DNA of 35,002 bases from assembly GCA_016786585.1 (NCBI GenBank), contig JAEUUI010000016.1, positions 1 through 35,002 of the forward strand, in the 5' to 3' direction. The notes beneath the pieces are model-generated. The model was not told where the DNA came from. It ran no database searches and saw only the letters and a program-made list of their open reading frames with translations. Positions 19,401 to 25,530 of this stretch are shown in pieces. Position 1 is the first letter of the stretch. Every line of letters begins with the position of its first letter. Source of the DNA: Cyclobacteriaceae bacterium (GTDB taxonomy: Bacteria > Bacteroidota > Bacteroidia > Cytophagales > Cyclobacteriaceae). The translations under genes were made by a program, and so were the position numbers.

Positions 19401-19528
19401 GAAGCCGTGTTGTTGATTTCGGTTAATGCGAGCTTATGAATGTTGCAACGTTTAGCTTCTGCAAACAAGGCTTTAACCGGCAGCGTGCCGTATTTAAAAC
19501 TGTGTCCCGTGTGACAATTCAGATACAT
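16460..19528 (-). CDS. dnaE2: DnaE-type DNA polymerase III alpha subunit, short DnaE2-like form
   Basis: This C-family polymerase has 1022 residues from ATG 19528 (MYLNCHTGHSFKYG), shorter than E. coli DnaE (1160) and close to error-prone DnaE2. In order it has an N-terminal PHP domain and a palm with GRGSGANSTVAFCLG. Catalytic aspartates lie in PDFDIDF (about 373-379), with the third in KFDIL (about residue 511). The FGVMVYQEDVIKVAHHFG and AGYSFAKGHSASYAVESY regions follow, then a helix-hairpin-helix stretch (LRRVDLGLEQIRILIRIGAF) and a C-terminal OB fold. It starts 17 bases after the 2H phosphoesterase gene, last in the putative dinB operon. A second alpha subunit for chromosome replication is expected elsewhere, which is an inference. 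Confidence 0.9.
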   Translation of the reverse strand: MYLNCHTGHSFKYGTLPVKALFAEAKRCNIHKLALTEINNTASWLDMLRTCNENRAQENGKTKFGKEPFDLDIIVGVEFRNDNDFLYVALAKNNAGFEEINRFLSHHNREAKPFPVRAPRFDNVFVIYGSGAVEPEELRSNEFIGIRKHQLIQYAANPVRQEYIYKFVLWHPVTFLPPFADQRNKKKLIWRDFNTHRLLRSIANNTLLSKLPENHQALKEEFMLPENDLHEQFDSFPELAANAKTLLDQCSIQCEQGEDKNKKFFSGSIEADVAYLREETKKGFAVRYKDQPEVWNSHIEKELTIIQNKGFTAYYLIAYDLILHAKKLGYDFVGRGSGANSTVAFCLGITNVDPIELNLYFERFLNEERVTPPDFDIDFSWDNRDAIYEYIFNRYGYDHVCLLGTHTTYQEKSILRELGKVFGLPKEEINTLVETRKMPLKRDHIAELIFSYARYIVSLELPANISIHAGGVLITEKPIYAYTATEFPPKSLPVSQFEMHAAEDFGIYKFDILSQRGLGHIKETVKHVKRNKGVEVDVYQFRKFTQDEKIKDLLRHSKATGCFYVESPAMRMLLEKLKCDDYLTLVAASSIIRPGVASSGMMQEYIKRFHMTRNGIRYESIHSVMDELMADTFGVMVYQEDVIKVAHHFGKLSLTESDVLRRGMSGKYRSREEFQRVKDKFFENCKTLYPQPITDRVWYEIESFAGYSFAKGHSASYAVESYQSLFLKAHYPLEFMVGVINNFGGFYRTEFYFHEARMNGARIEPPCLNHSEYLTTIHGDRIYMGFVHLKSLETNVARQLAAERERNGPYKSLDNFLRRVDLGLEQIRILIRIGAFRFINKTKQQLLWEAMLWFSDAKRKDKTTTDLFDTEPKDYPLPALHRNEIEDAFDEIELLGFPLCNPFRLIENPDRGILAGELKQHLGKEIYILGYCVTTKPTFTRSGVPMAFATFNDREGKVFDTVHFPEIEKKYPLRGRGFYEIKGKVTEDFGVYSIEVTWMDKVPMLYKKTFPPDAYRETQHTV

Positions 19529-19545
19529 CTGCTGTATCTGGGTGA

Positions 19546-20052
19546 TTACGAAAGTGGCAATTCGGTGTAGTAGCTCCACTGGCCATCGTTACTGCGGAGT
19601 ACCGTAATCGATTCGCATTTAAACGAGTTGGCGTATTTGGTATGGCGAATGGCCGGCCAGAGTTTATTGAAATCTTCTTTCGTGAGATTCTTGGCAAGCG
19701 TAATGTGCGGCAGAATTTCCTCGCCCGTGAGTTTCCGCATTAACTCACACACGGAGTTTTTGTTGATAATGTTCAGGCAAATTGTGCGGTTTTCGCCATG
19801 GTGCAGCACATAAAAGCCATTGATGTAAATCGTGAATGGGCGGAAACCCGAAAGCACGTTATCGGCAATGTGGTACAGGATGTTGTCGCTGTGTATATCC
19901 TGATATTTAATAAGCGAGATATGTGCTTTAGAAAATTCGCTTTCATACGAATGCCCCAAAATCCTTCTGAACCGTTGCTTGAAAAGCGAAACGTCTTTCG
20001 CAATAGGGGTGGGGGGTGAAATCAAAAGAAAATTGTCGGTCGCCTCTTTCAT
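19546..20052 (-). CDS. 2H phosphoesterase, 2'-5' RNA ligase family
   Basis: The 168-residue product has the two tetrapeptide signatures of the 2H superfamily: His-Ile-Ser in KAHISL (His44) and His-Ile-Thr in LPHITL (His116), about 72 residues apart as expected for the two-lobed fold. Known members hydrolyse 2',3'-cyclic phosphates or cyclic oligonucleotides, or ligate RNA ends in vitro; substrate cannot be inferred here. It starts at ATG 18 bases after the transposase stop and ends 17 bases before the dnaE2 ATG, so it is embedded in the polymerase operon. Confidence 0.88.
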   Translation of the reverse strand: MKEATDNFLLISPPTPIAKDVSLFKQRFRRILGHSYESEFSKAHISLIKYQDIHSDNILYHIADNVLSGFRPFTIYINGFYVLHHGENRTICLNIINKNSVCELMRKLTGEEILPHITLAKNLTKEDFNKLWPAIRHTKYANSFKCESITVLRSNDGQWSYYTELPLS

Positions 20053-20070
20053 AATTGTTTTCTTATTGAA

Positions 20071-20712
20071 CTAATGTGCATTCAGCCATTTAGCTGGATT
20101 ATTGGCTATGTATTGCCGGATAATATTCAATTCAGATTCAGCGTGAATCACACGATCGTAATATCGCGGCTGCCACTCGAACTCGAGTTTATTCATCACC
20201 GCATATTTCTTTACTGCAGCTTTAAACCCACGAATAGTGGATGCAAGGTTTTCCGACTGGGGTTTGAACGAATTTGTTCGCCAGCTTTCGTATTTCGGCC
20301 GATTCAAAAATAAAATGCCGTGTATGTGGTCGGGCATGATAACGAATGCGTCCAATTCAACAAACGGGAAATGTTTGGGAATATCCTTCCAATATTGATT
20401 GGCGATATCACCAATTTGCGTCAACATTTGTACCGGCCGTAGAGACGCAAAATTTTGCGTCTCTACATTTTGGGCCACTGCATTTTGCGTCTCTACATTT
20501 TGGGTCGCTACATTTTGGGCCCCTGCATTTTGGGTCCCTGCATTTTGCGTTCCTACGTTTTGTGTAAAACCGTTATTTTTTACAATCCGTCCGAAATACG
20601 GTTGCTTACTTTTCGTGCAAATGGTAACGAAATAAAACCCGCGCGAACCATAATCCCAATTTTTTAACCGGGTGGTCTCGCTGCGATACGTGTTTTTATA
20701 TTTCGTTGACAT
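20071..20712 (-). CDS. REP-associated tyrosine transposase (RayT, Y1/HUH family)
   Basis: This 213-residue protein opens with KNTYRSETTRLKNWDYGSRG, as in Bacteroidota RayT proteins. It has the HUH metal motif in MPDHIHGILF (His129 and His131), the WQPRYYDR segment holding the probable nucleophilic Tyr, and the family end YIANNPAKW. RayT proteins nick short palindromic repeats and are usually single-copy domesticated relatives of IS200. Residues about 50-88 are an extra low-complexity insert of seven to eight pentapeptides (Thr/Ala-Gln-Asn-Val/Ala-x) encoded by tandem DNA repeats. The frame is intact. It sits between dinB (20-base gap) and the 2H gene (18-base gap). Confidence 0.88.
   Translation of the reverse strand: MSTKYKNTYRSETTRLKNWDYGSRGFYFVTICTKSKQPYFGRIVKNNGFTQNVGTQNAGTQNAGAQNVATQNVETQNAVAQNVETQNFASLRPVQMLTQIGDIANQYWKDIPKHFPFVELDAFVIMPDHIHGILFLNRPKYESWRTNSFKPQSENLASTIRGFKAAVKKYAVMNKLEFEWQPRYYDRVIHAESELNIIRQYIANNPAKWLNAH
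20439..20466. repeat. Perfect 28-bp palindrome inside the RayT gene
   Basis: The half-site GTAGAGACGCAAAA (20439-20452) is followed immediately by its exact reverse complement (20453-20466). It resembles the dispersed REP-like palindromes on which RayT proteins act; that link is an inference. In the RayT frame it encodes part of TQNFASLRP. Confidence 0.9.
20452..20571. repeat. Tandem array of seven 15-bp repeats plus one degenerate copy
   Basis: On the plus strand, units of the form ATTTTGnGnnnCTnC begin at 20452, 20467, 20482, 20497, 20512, 20527 and 20542. A degenerate eighth unit begins at 20557. The first unit is one arm of the 28-bp palindrome. Unit length is a multiple of three, so the array adds whole pentapeptides to RayT. 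Confidence 0.92.
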
Positions 20713-20732
20713 TTGATTTTTGTTTCATTTCA

Positions 20733-21938
20733 TTACGCCACGGCACGCGAAACCTTGCCCTTAAACATGTTCATTTCCATGCGCACCCTGCGGCTGACGC
20801 CAATTGTTGTGGCACGTACAAGTTTTTCAACACCATGCTTATGCTTGATGGTGTCAATCGCTTCGTACAGGTTAATCGTCTCGGCCGTATCGTTGAAGAG
20901 ATCAATTTGATGATTTCCATGTACCAGGTTGCTCAATCGTACGCCCACCAGGCGAATGAGCATTCTTCTGTTATAAAGTTTATCGAATAATTCCTGAACA
21001 ACCCGCAGAATCACGTGATCGGAAGATGTATAAGCGATGTGAACCTGCTTGGTTTCTGTGTCAAAGTTCGAGTAGCGGATCTTCACCGTAATGCACGAAG
21101 CGAGCTTCTTCTGTTCGCGCAGTTGAAATGAAACTTTTTCGACCATCGCAATCAGGATCGACTTCAATCGCTTTACATCGATCGTATCTTCTTCAAAAGT
21201 CGATTCCGTGGAAATTGATTTTTGTTCCGAATACGAAACCACCGGCGATTCGTCAATGCCGTGTGCTTTATTCCATAATGAAATGCCATTCTTGCCAAAA
21301 GCGCTTGTCAGAAACTTTAACGGCATCTCGCGCAACGTTCCCACCGTACGCACACCCATGTCATATAAGAAGGAGGAAGTCTGCTTTCCGATCATCGGGA
21401 TTTTATCTACCGCCAGGGGCGACAGGAATCCCTGTTCGTCTCCGGCTGCAATTCGTTTGGTGGCTACCGGCTTAAATTCACCGGTGGCAACTTTCGATAC
21501 CAATTTGTTTACCGACATAGCCATCGATATCGGCAGACCGCTTTCTTTCGTGATTTTCTTTTGGAGTTCAACAGCCCATTTAAAGGCACCGAAATATTTG
21601 TCCATTCCGCTGGCATCCACATAAAATTCATCAATAGATGATTTCTCGAACTGGGGCGCAGCATCGGCAATAATATTAGTGACCTGGTGAGAGGCTTCAC
21701 TGTATGATTCCATGTCGCCCGAAATAACTTTTGCATCCGGACACAGCTGTAGCGCCAGGTACATTGGCATAGCCGAGTGAACCCCAAACCTGCGTGCTTC
21801 GTAACTGCAGGCTGCCACAACGCCCCTGCGACTGCTTCCGCCCACAATCAGCGGAATACCTTCGAGTTTTTTATTTTTTCTGCGCTCAACGGCCACGAAA
21901 AACGCATCGAGGTCGAAATGAATTATGTTTCTGTCCAT
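20733..21938 (-). CDS. dinB: Y-family DNA polymerase, DinB/Pol IV type
   Basis: This translesion polymerase has 401 residues from ATG. Catalytic acidic residues are all present: Asp9 in HFDLDAFF, and Asp103 and Glu104 in SSIDEFYVD. This separates it from ImuB-type proteins, which have lost them. Palm, thumb (IPMIGKQTSSFLYDMGVRTVG helix-hairpin-helix) and little-finger regions follow, and a beta-clamp binding motif of QxxLF form, QIDLF, lies at about 344-348. It is first in a closely spaced run with RayT, the 2H gene and dnaE2. It diverges from the LexA-like gene across a 72-base operator region. Confidence 0.94.
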   Translation of the reverse strand: MDRNIIHFDLDAFFVAVERRKNKKLEGIPLIVGGSSRRGVVAACSYEARRFGVHSAMPMYLALQLCPDAKVISGDMESYSEASHQVTNIIADAAPQFEKSSIDEFYVDASGMDKYFGAFKWAVELQKKITKESGLPISMAMSVNKLVSKVATGEFKPVATKRIAAGDEQGFLSPLAVDKIPMIGKQTSSFLYDMGVRTVGTLREMPLKFLTSAFGKNGISLWNKAHGIDESPVVSYSEQKSISTESTFEEDTIDVKRLKSILIAMVEKVSFQLREQKKLASCITVKIRYSNFDTETKQVHIAYTSSDHVILRVVQELFDKLYNRRMLIRLVGVRLSNLVHGNHQIDLFNDTAETINLYEAIDTIKHKHGVEKLVRATTIGVSRRVRMEMNMFKGKVSRAVA

Positions 21939-21949
21939 GCGGCTAATTA

Positions 21950-21996
21950 ACTAAAAATTTTAGTATCAAAATAAATTGATAACTAAAAAATTTAGT
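21950..21996. promoter_or_regulatory. Symmetric double operator between dinB and the LexA-like gene
   Basis: Two 15-bp palindromes, ACTAAAAATTTTAGT (21950-21964) and ACTAAAAAATTTAGT (21982-21996), share the form ACTAAA-N3-TTTAGT. Their centres are 32 bp apart, about three helical turns. Between them TATCAA-N6-TTGATA (21964-21981) is centred almost exactly at the midpoint. The likely ligand is the LexA-like protein encoded alongside, controlling both directions; this is inferred from position and symmetry. Confidence 0.82.
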
Positions 21997-22006
21997 ATTA
22001 CTTTTG
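21976..22006 (+). promoter_or_regulatory. Promoter of the LexA-like gene
   Basis: TTG (21976-21978) and TACTTTTG (21999-22006) are separated by 20 bp and match the Bacteroidota TTG/TAnnTTTG pattern exactly. The downstream operator box lies between the two elements, the expected place for repression. The ATG begins five bases after the -7 element, so the message is probably leaderless or nearly so. Confidence 0.75.
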
Positions 22007-22010
22007 AACT

Positions 22011-22790
22011 ATGTCGATGGTGAATAAAAACCTGCGATTCCTCCGTCTTCAAAAAGGATGGACGCAAAAAGAATTGGCTGAAAAGCTTTCGCTGAAGCAG
22101 CCGGTGATCGGTGCGTATGAAGAAGAACGCGCAACGCCTCCGCTGGGATGCCTGATGGAAATCTCCGATCTGTTTAAGATCAGCATCGACACGCTTTCGC
22201 GGAAAGATTTAAGCAAGCTGCCGGAAATTAAATGGCGTGATACATCGGCCCCGGTGAAAAAGGAAGTGCTGGCGATTACCGTGAACAGCGAAGACAAAGA
22301 GAATATTGAGTTGGTATCGCAGAAGGCTGCAGCCGGATATTTGAACGGCTACCAGGATCCGGAATATATTAAAGACTTACCCAAGCTTAGCCTGCCGGTA
22401 TTGCCGCGCAACGCAACCTATCGGGCATTTGAAATCAAAGGTGATTCGATGCTGCCGATACAATCGGGCGCGATTGTGTTTGGAGAATATGTGGAGAAAC
22501 TACCGGAGGTTAAGAATGGGAAACTGTACGTGCTCGTAACCGAGAATGACGGCATCGTGTTCAAGCGCGTATTCATGAATGACGACAAACTTTTGCTTGT
22601 GTCGGATAACCGCGAGTACGAACCGTACTCCCTAAATGCGGCAGATATTAAAGAAATTTGGGCTGTGAAAGCATTCTTCTCAACGAGATTTCCCGACATG
22701 GACGCCACAAGTTTCTCGGCCGATCAGCTCGCAGCCTCGGTACTCGAGCTTCAGGAAGAAATCAAACAGCTGAAAAAAGGAAAAAAATAA
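22011..22790 (+). CDS. LexA-like repressor: XRE helix-turn-helix plus S24 autoprotease
   Basis: This 259-residue protein has an N-terminal XRE-type HTH (about 6-62, RLQKGWTQKELAEKL), a linker, an S24/LexA peptidase domain and a C-terminal coiled coil (about 238-257). Self-cleavage parts are all visible: a scissile Ala108-Gly109 in KAAAGY, nucleophile Ser146 in KGDSML and general base Lys185 in VFKRVF. Such proteins cleave themselves when RecA filaments form after DNA damage. It diverges from the polymerase operon and shares its operator, so it most likely represses itself and dinB. Start codon may be the ATG at 22011 or the third codon, also ATG. Confidence 0.92.
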   Translation: MSMVNKNLRFLRLQKGWTQKELAEKLSLKQPVIGAYEEERATPPLGCLMEISDLFKISIDTLSRKDLSKLPEIKWRDTSAPVKKEVLAITVNSEDKENIELVSQKAAAGYLNGYQDPEYIKDLPKLSLPVLPRNATYRAFEIKGDSMLPIQSGAIVFGEYVEKLPEVKNGKLYVLVTENDGIVFKRVFMNDDKLLLVSDNREYEPYSLNAADIKEIWAVKAFFSTRFPDMDATSFSADQLAASVLELQEEIKQLKKGKK

Positions 22791-22797
22791 ACATAGT

Positions 22798-22849
22798 GTC
22801 GGGCACTGGCTTCGTAGTGGTTGCCCCGGTGCCTGACGCTTTTTATTTC
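22798..22849 (+). terminator. Probable terminator of the LexA-like gene
   Basis: GTCGGGCAC (22798-22806) pairs with GTGCCTGAC (22829-22837) with one G-T wobble and a 22-base loop, followed by a T-rich run (TTTTTATTT). It begins eight bases after the stop and overlaps the end of the convergent gene. Confidence 0.7.
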
Positions 22850-23331
22850 AGCAGGAAATAAAGTGCCGCAAGCAAAGCCGGAACTGCTCTGTACAAAACA
22901 GGCACAGCTGCCTTAGCAACTTTAATTCCGCTGACCAGAAAGAATGTAAGGATTACCGTTCCTGATGCAATTGTCAGCGTTCCAATGAGCAGCAGTTCTT
23001 TATAGCCCTGATTTTTTGGTGTTATAAATGACAGCGCTATCCCCACCATACAAATGGCTGAGCTAATCCACAAAACCTTCGGAACGATGGTAGACGCCAG
23101 CAATGCAGGGAACGTAAGTGGTTTGTTGTCAATGTCCTGGATTGGAGTGTAGAGGAGAAAGGCAGAGCCAAAGAAAATTACGCCAAGGCCGATTAGTCCT
23201 GCTTCTAAAACACTAAATGACATGCCCGCGATAGCAAGAATAATTCCGATAGCTAATACTGCAATGAAGGCTTTTTCGATTACTGGCAATTTTCCTGCGA
23301 GGGCGGAAGGTTTTGATTCGTCTGAAGGCAT
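22843..23331 (-). CDS. Small multi-spanning membrane protein, function unknown
   Basis: The 162-residue product has about five hydrophobic helices (near 18-40, 42-60, 78-105, 112-135 and 140-160) and short polar loops, with a hydrophilic N-terminus rich in Ser, Lys and Pro. I recognise no motif or family. It starts at ATG on the minus strand, converges with the LexA-like gene, and is followed by nothing on its own strand before dinB. The upstream gene on the same strand, a WG-repeat protein, ends 26 bases away and may share its transcript. Confidence 0.75.
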   Translation of the reverse strand: MPSDESKPSALAGKLPVIEKAFIAVLAIGIILAIAGMSFSVLEAGLIGLGVIFFGSAFLLYTPIQDIDNKPLTFPALLASTIVPKVLWISSAICMVGIALSFITPKNQGYKELLLIGTLTIASGTVILTFFLVSGIKVAKAAVPVLYRAVPALLAALYFLLK

Positions 23332-23356
23332 GAGGTTTAGGGGTTATTTTGTGAAC

Positions 23357-25453
23357 CTACAAATTTATCCACTCTGATCGTTTCAACGCCAGATACCGGT
23401 CGTTCTCGGCATCGTACACAAGATAGTCGTACATCTGCGGAATCGTATTCAAACCCTTTAATGTAGCCAGGCCATATTTTCCATCCTGCTTCACCACGAT
23501 GTACCCGTTGCCGATATCTTCAATCGACTCGTACTTCGGATGAAGCAACACGTTTCCATTTTCATCAGCCAGGCCTTTCGATCCATTCAGGGTTAACAAA
23601 AGGCGCTTTGTTTTCAATACTTCTACAGAATTATACCTCACTGGCAATACAATCTTACCTTCGTTGTCCATGTATCCAAACAACCCTTTTTGCTTGACAA
23701 TCGAATGGCCATTCGCGTAGGGAGTTACCTCATCGTAAGCCGGATGCACGATAATTTTTTCATCGCGGTTAATGAAGCCCCATTTGTTTCGGATTTTAAA
23801 TGCTGCCAGTCCTTCGCTGAACGGCATGATATCTTCATACCGGTTTGCAATGCGCAGCCGGCCGAGATCGTCAATGAAACCATATTTTCCCTGACGCTTG
23901 ATCCCACGTAACCCTTCCGATGCCGGAAAAACTTTTTCGGTTGTCTCAACCGGAGGTAATTGCCTGCTTACAATCTTTCCGTCAAAGTCGATCGTCCAGT
24001 TTCCGCCGGTTGAAATGTATTCGGTAAAATTCTCCGCATTAACGCTGATCGGGTTGTCGGTGAAGTACAGCACGGTTCCGTCAAACGAAACCAGGAACAA
24101 CGTCTTGTTAACTTTTTTGAAGTAACGATCTTTATTCAGCAACCTGACTTTGCTGGTTTGCGGATATACGAGCCATTGTTCACGCGAATTGATAATTCCA
24201 TACAAGCCCTTGAATTTAACGGCAAGCTGATCATCACCCGTTTCCAGGATGCTGTCGTATACACACGCTACCACCTCTCTTCCGGTTTCGTCAATCGCAC
24301 CCCAGTAATTTTTGCGTGTAACCGTGAAGAGGTTTCCATGTTTTTGCCCGATCCGGTCGTAAGGCTTTGAAGTTCTGAGTAACCCGGTCGTGTCGCGCAT
24401 CGACCAGTTATTGTTTCCGTCCTGCGTAAGCAAGTACGATTCCTCAAACAAGATTCTTTTAAAAGCAGGTTTCAATAAGATCCCGCCTGACTTTTTCATG
24501 ACGCCATAACCGGAATTTGTTTTGAATATGGCTAGACCATTCTGAAACGAATCTATATCAGTAACGCTTTGACTGGTGATGTGTTTAAAATTCAGATCGG
24601 TCAGCCAACTTTGTGCGCCACTGAGGATTTTATAACGATTCTCACCCAGATACGCGATGGAATCACCCTCTACAATTTCCGCGGTTTTGTTTTCCGCAGT
24701 CATCACCAGCCATTCGTCTGGCATGCGTGCACGAATGCCTTCCGGTGTAATATTAATCTCGCGAAATTTCGCTTCCGATTTTAATTGACCTTCGCGGTTA
24801 ATCAATCCTTGTTTGCCGTTCTCATAGATGATCGCTACATCCTGTTTGAAGCTTGACAGGCTGTCGATCGTAAATCCTGAAATCTGTTTACCGCCTTCGG
24901 AATACAAGGCAATCTTGCCTGTAAAATCTTCAACCGCATACCGCAAGCTTCCGATCGGATAAATGTTTTTATACTCGAATGGGATCAGCACTTTATTCTC
25001 CAAACTGATCAACCCGTGTTTGAATTTATTTCCGTCACGGACGAAGGCAACGATTCTCAGCGAATGTACCTTGACACCGGCATAGGTAAACGGAATGATC
25101 ACTTTGCCTTCTGTATTGATCAATCCTGCACTCACCACAACAGGGGATGATTTTTTTGTGGCGATAAGCAGTGATCCCTCAGCAGGCATCAACGACAGGT
25201 AATCTGCTTGTGTGATCTGTTGGTTGGTAACGGATACAATGCCCCAGGTTCCACCGAGTTTATAACCTGTCACGTTTCCGGAAATGGAAAATGTGCCGTT
25301 GCTCCACCCCAGTGCATCATATTTAGCGGGTATAACTATCTGACCAGCTTCATTTTTCAACCCAAATTTTCCATTTTCCTCAAACGGAATGAAAGGTCCC
25401 GCAACCGTTGTCAGACTGCAAACAAGAACCGTTAAAACAAGAATCAATCGCAT
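23357..25453 (-). CDS. Secreted WG-repeat protein
   Basis: A signal peptide (MRLILVLTVLVCSLTTVAG) is followed by about 680 residues made almost wholly of degenerate WG repeats. The pattern is aromatic-Gly followed by a short loop, then an isoleucine/valine strand and P-x-x-Y-D/E. The clearest copies are near the C-terminus, such as KWGFINRDEKIIVHPAYDEV and KYGFIDDLGRLRIANRYEDI. WG proteins are common in Bacteroidota and are thought to be extracytoplasmic beta-rich scaffolds, but their function is mostly unknown. No catalytic motif is visible. It is divergent from the MBL-rhodanese gene and preceded by TATATTTG. Confidence 0.88.
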   Translation of the reverse strand: MRLILVLTVLVCSLTTVAGPFIPFEENGKFGLKNEAGQIVIPAKYDALGWSNGTFSISGNVTGYKLGGTWGIVSVTNQQITQADYLSLMPAEGSLLIATKKSSPVVVSAGLINTEGKVIIPFTYAGVKVHSLRIVAFVRDGNKFKHGLISLENKVLIPFEYKNIYPIGSLRYAVEDFTGKIALYSEGGKQISGFTIDSLSSFKQDVAIIYENGKQGLINREGQLKSEAKFREINITPEGIRARMPDEWLVMTAENKTAEIVEGDSIAYLGENRYKILSGAQSWLTDLNFKHITSQSVTDIDSFQNGLAIFKTNSGYGVMKKSGGILLKPAFKRILFEESYLLTQDGNNNWSMRDTTGLLRTSKPYDRIGQKHGNLFTVTRKNYWGAIDETGREVVACVYDSILETGDDQLAVKFKGLYGIINSREQWLVYPQTSKVRLLNKDRYFKKVNKTLFLVSFDGTVLYFTDNPISVNAENFTEYISTGGNWTIDFDGKIVSRQLPPVETTEKVFPASEGLRGIKRQGKYGFIDDLGRLRIANRYEDIMPFSEGLAAFKIRNKWGFINRDEKIIVHPAYDEVTPYANGHSIVKQKGLFGYMDNEGKIVLPVRYNSVEVLKTKRLLLTLNGSKGLADENGNVLLHPKYESIEDIGNGYIVVKQDGKYGLATLKGLNTIPQMYDYLVYDAENDRYLALKRSEWINL

Positions 25454-25460
25454 AAGCCTG

Positions 25461-25468
25461 CAAATATA
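25461..25468 (-). promoter_or_regulatory. Candidate -7 element of the WG-repeat gene
   Basis: TATATTTG on the minus strand fits TAnnTTTG exactly and ends eight bases before the ATG at 25453, which would again give a very short leader. No clear TTG is seen about 20 bp upstream. Confidence 0.45.
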
Positions 25469-25530
25469 GGCCTGTTTTCAAGGAATTTTTCTGACCTTTG
25501 CGGGGTTATAAGACCTTTAACAGATTCGCC

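Noticed and set aside
20452-20571. Possible CRISPR array because of regular direct repeats
   Set aside because: The 15-bp units are contiguous with no spacers, lie inside an intact coding frame, and no cas genes are present.
20346-20667. Three overlapping plus-strand open frames rich in Phe, Cys and His over the repeat array
   Set aside because: They are antisense readings of the tandem repeat in RayT, with odd composition and no start signals.
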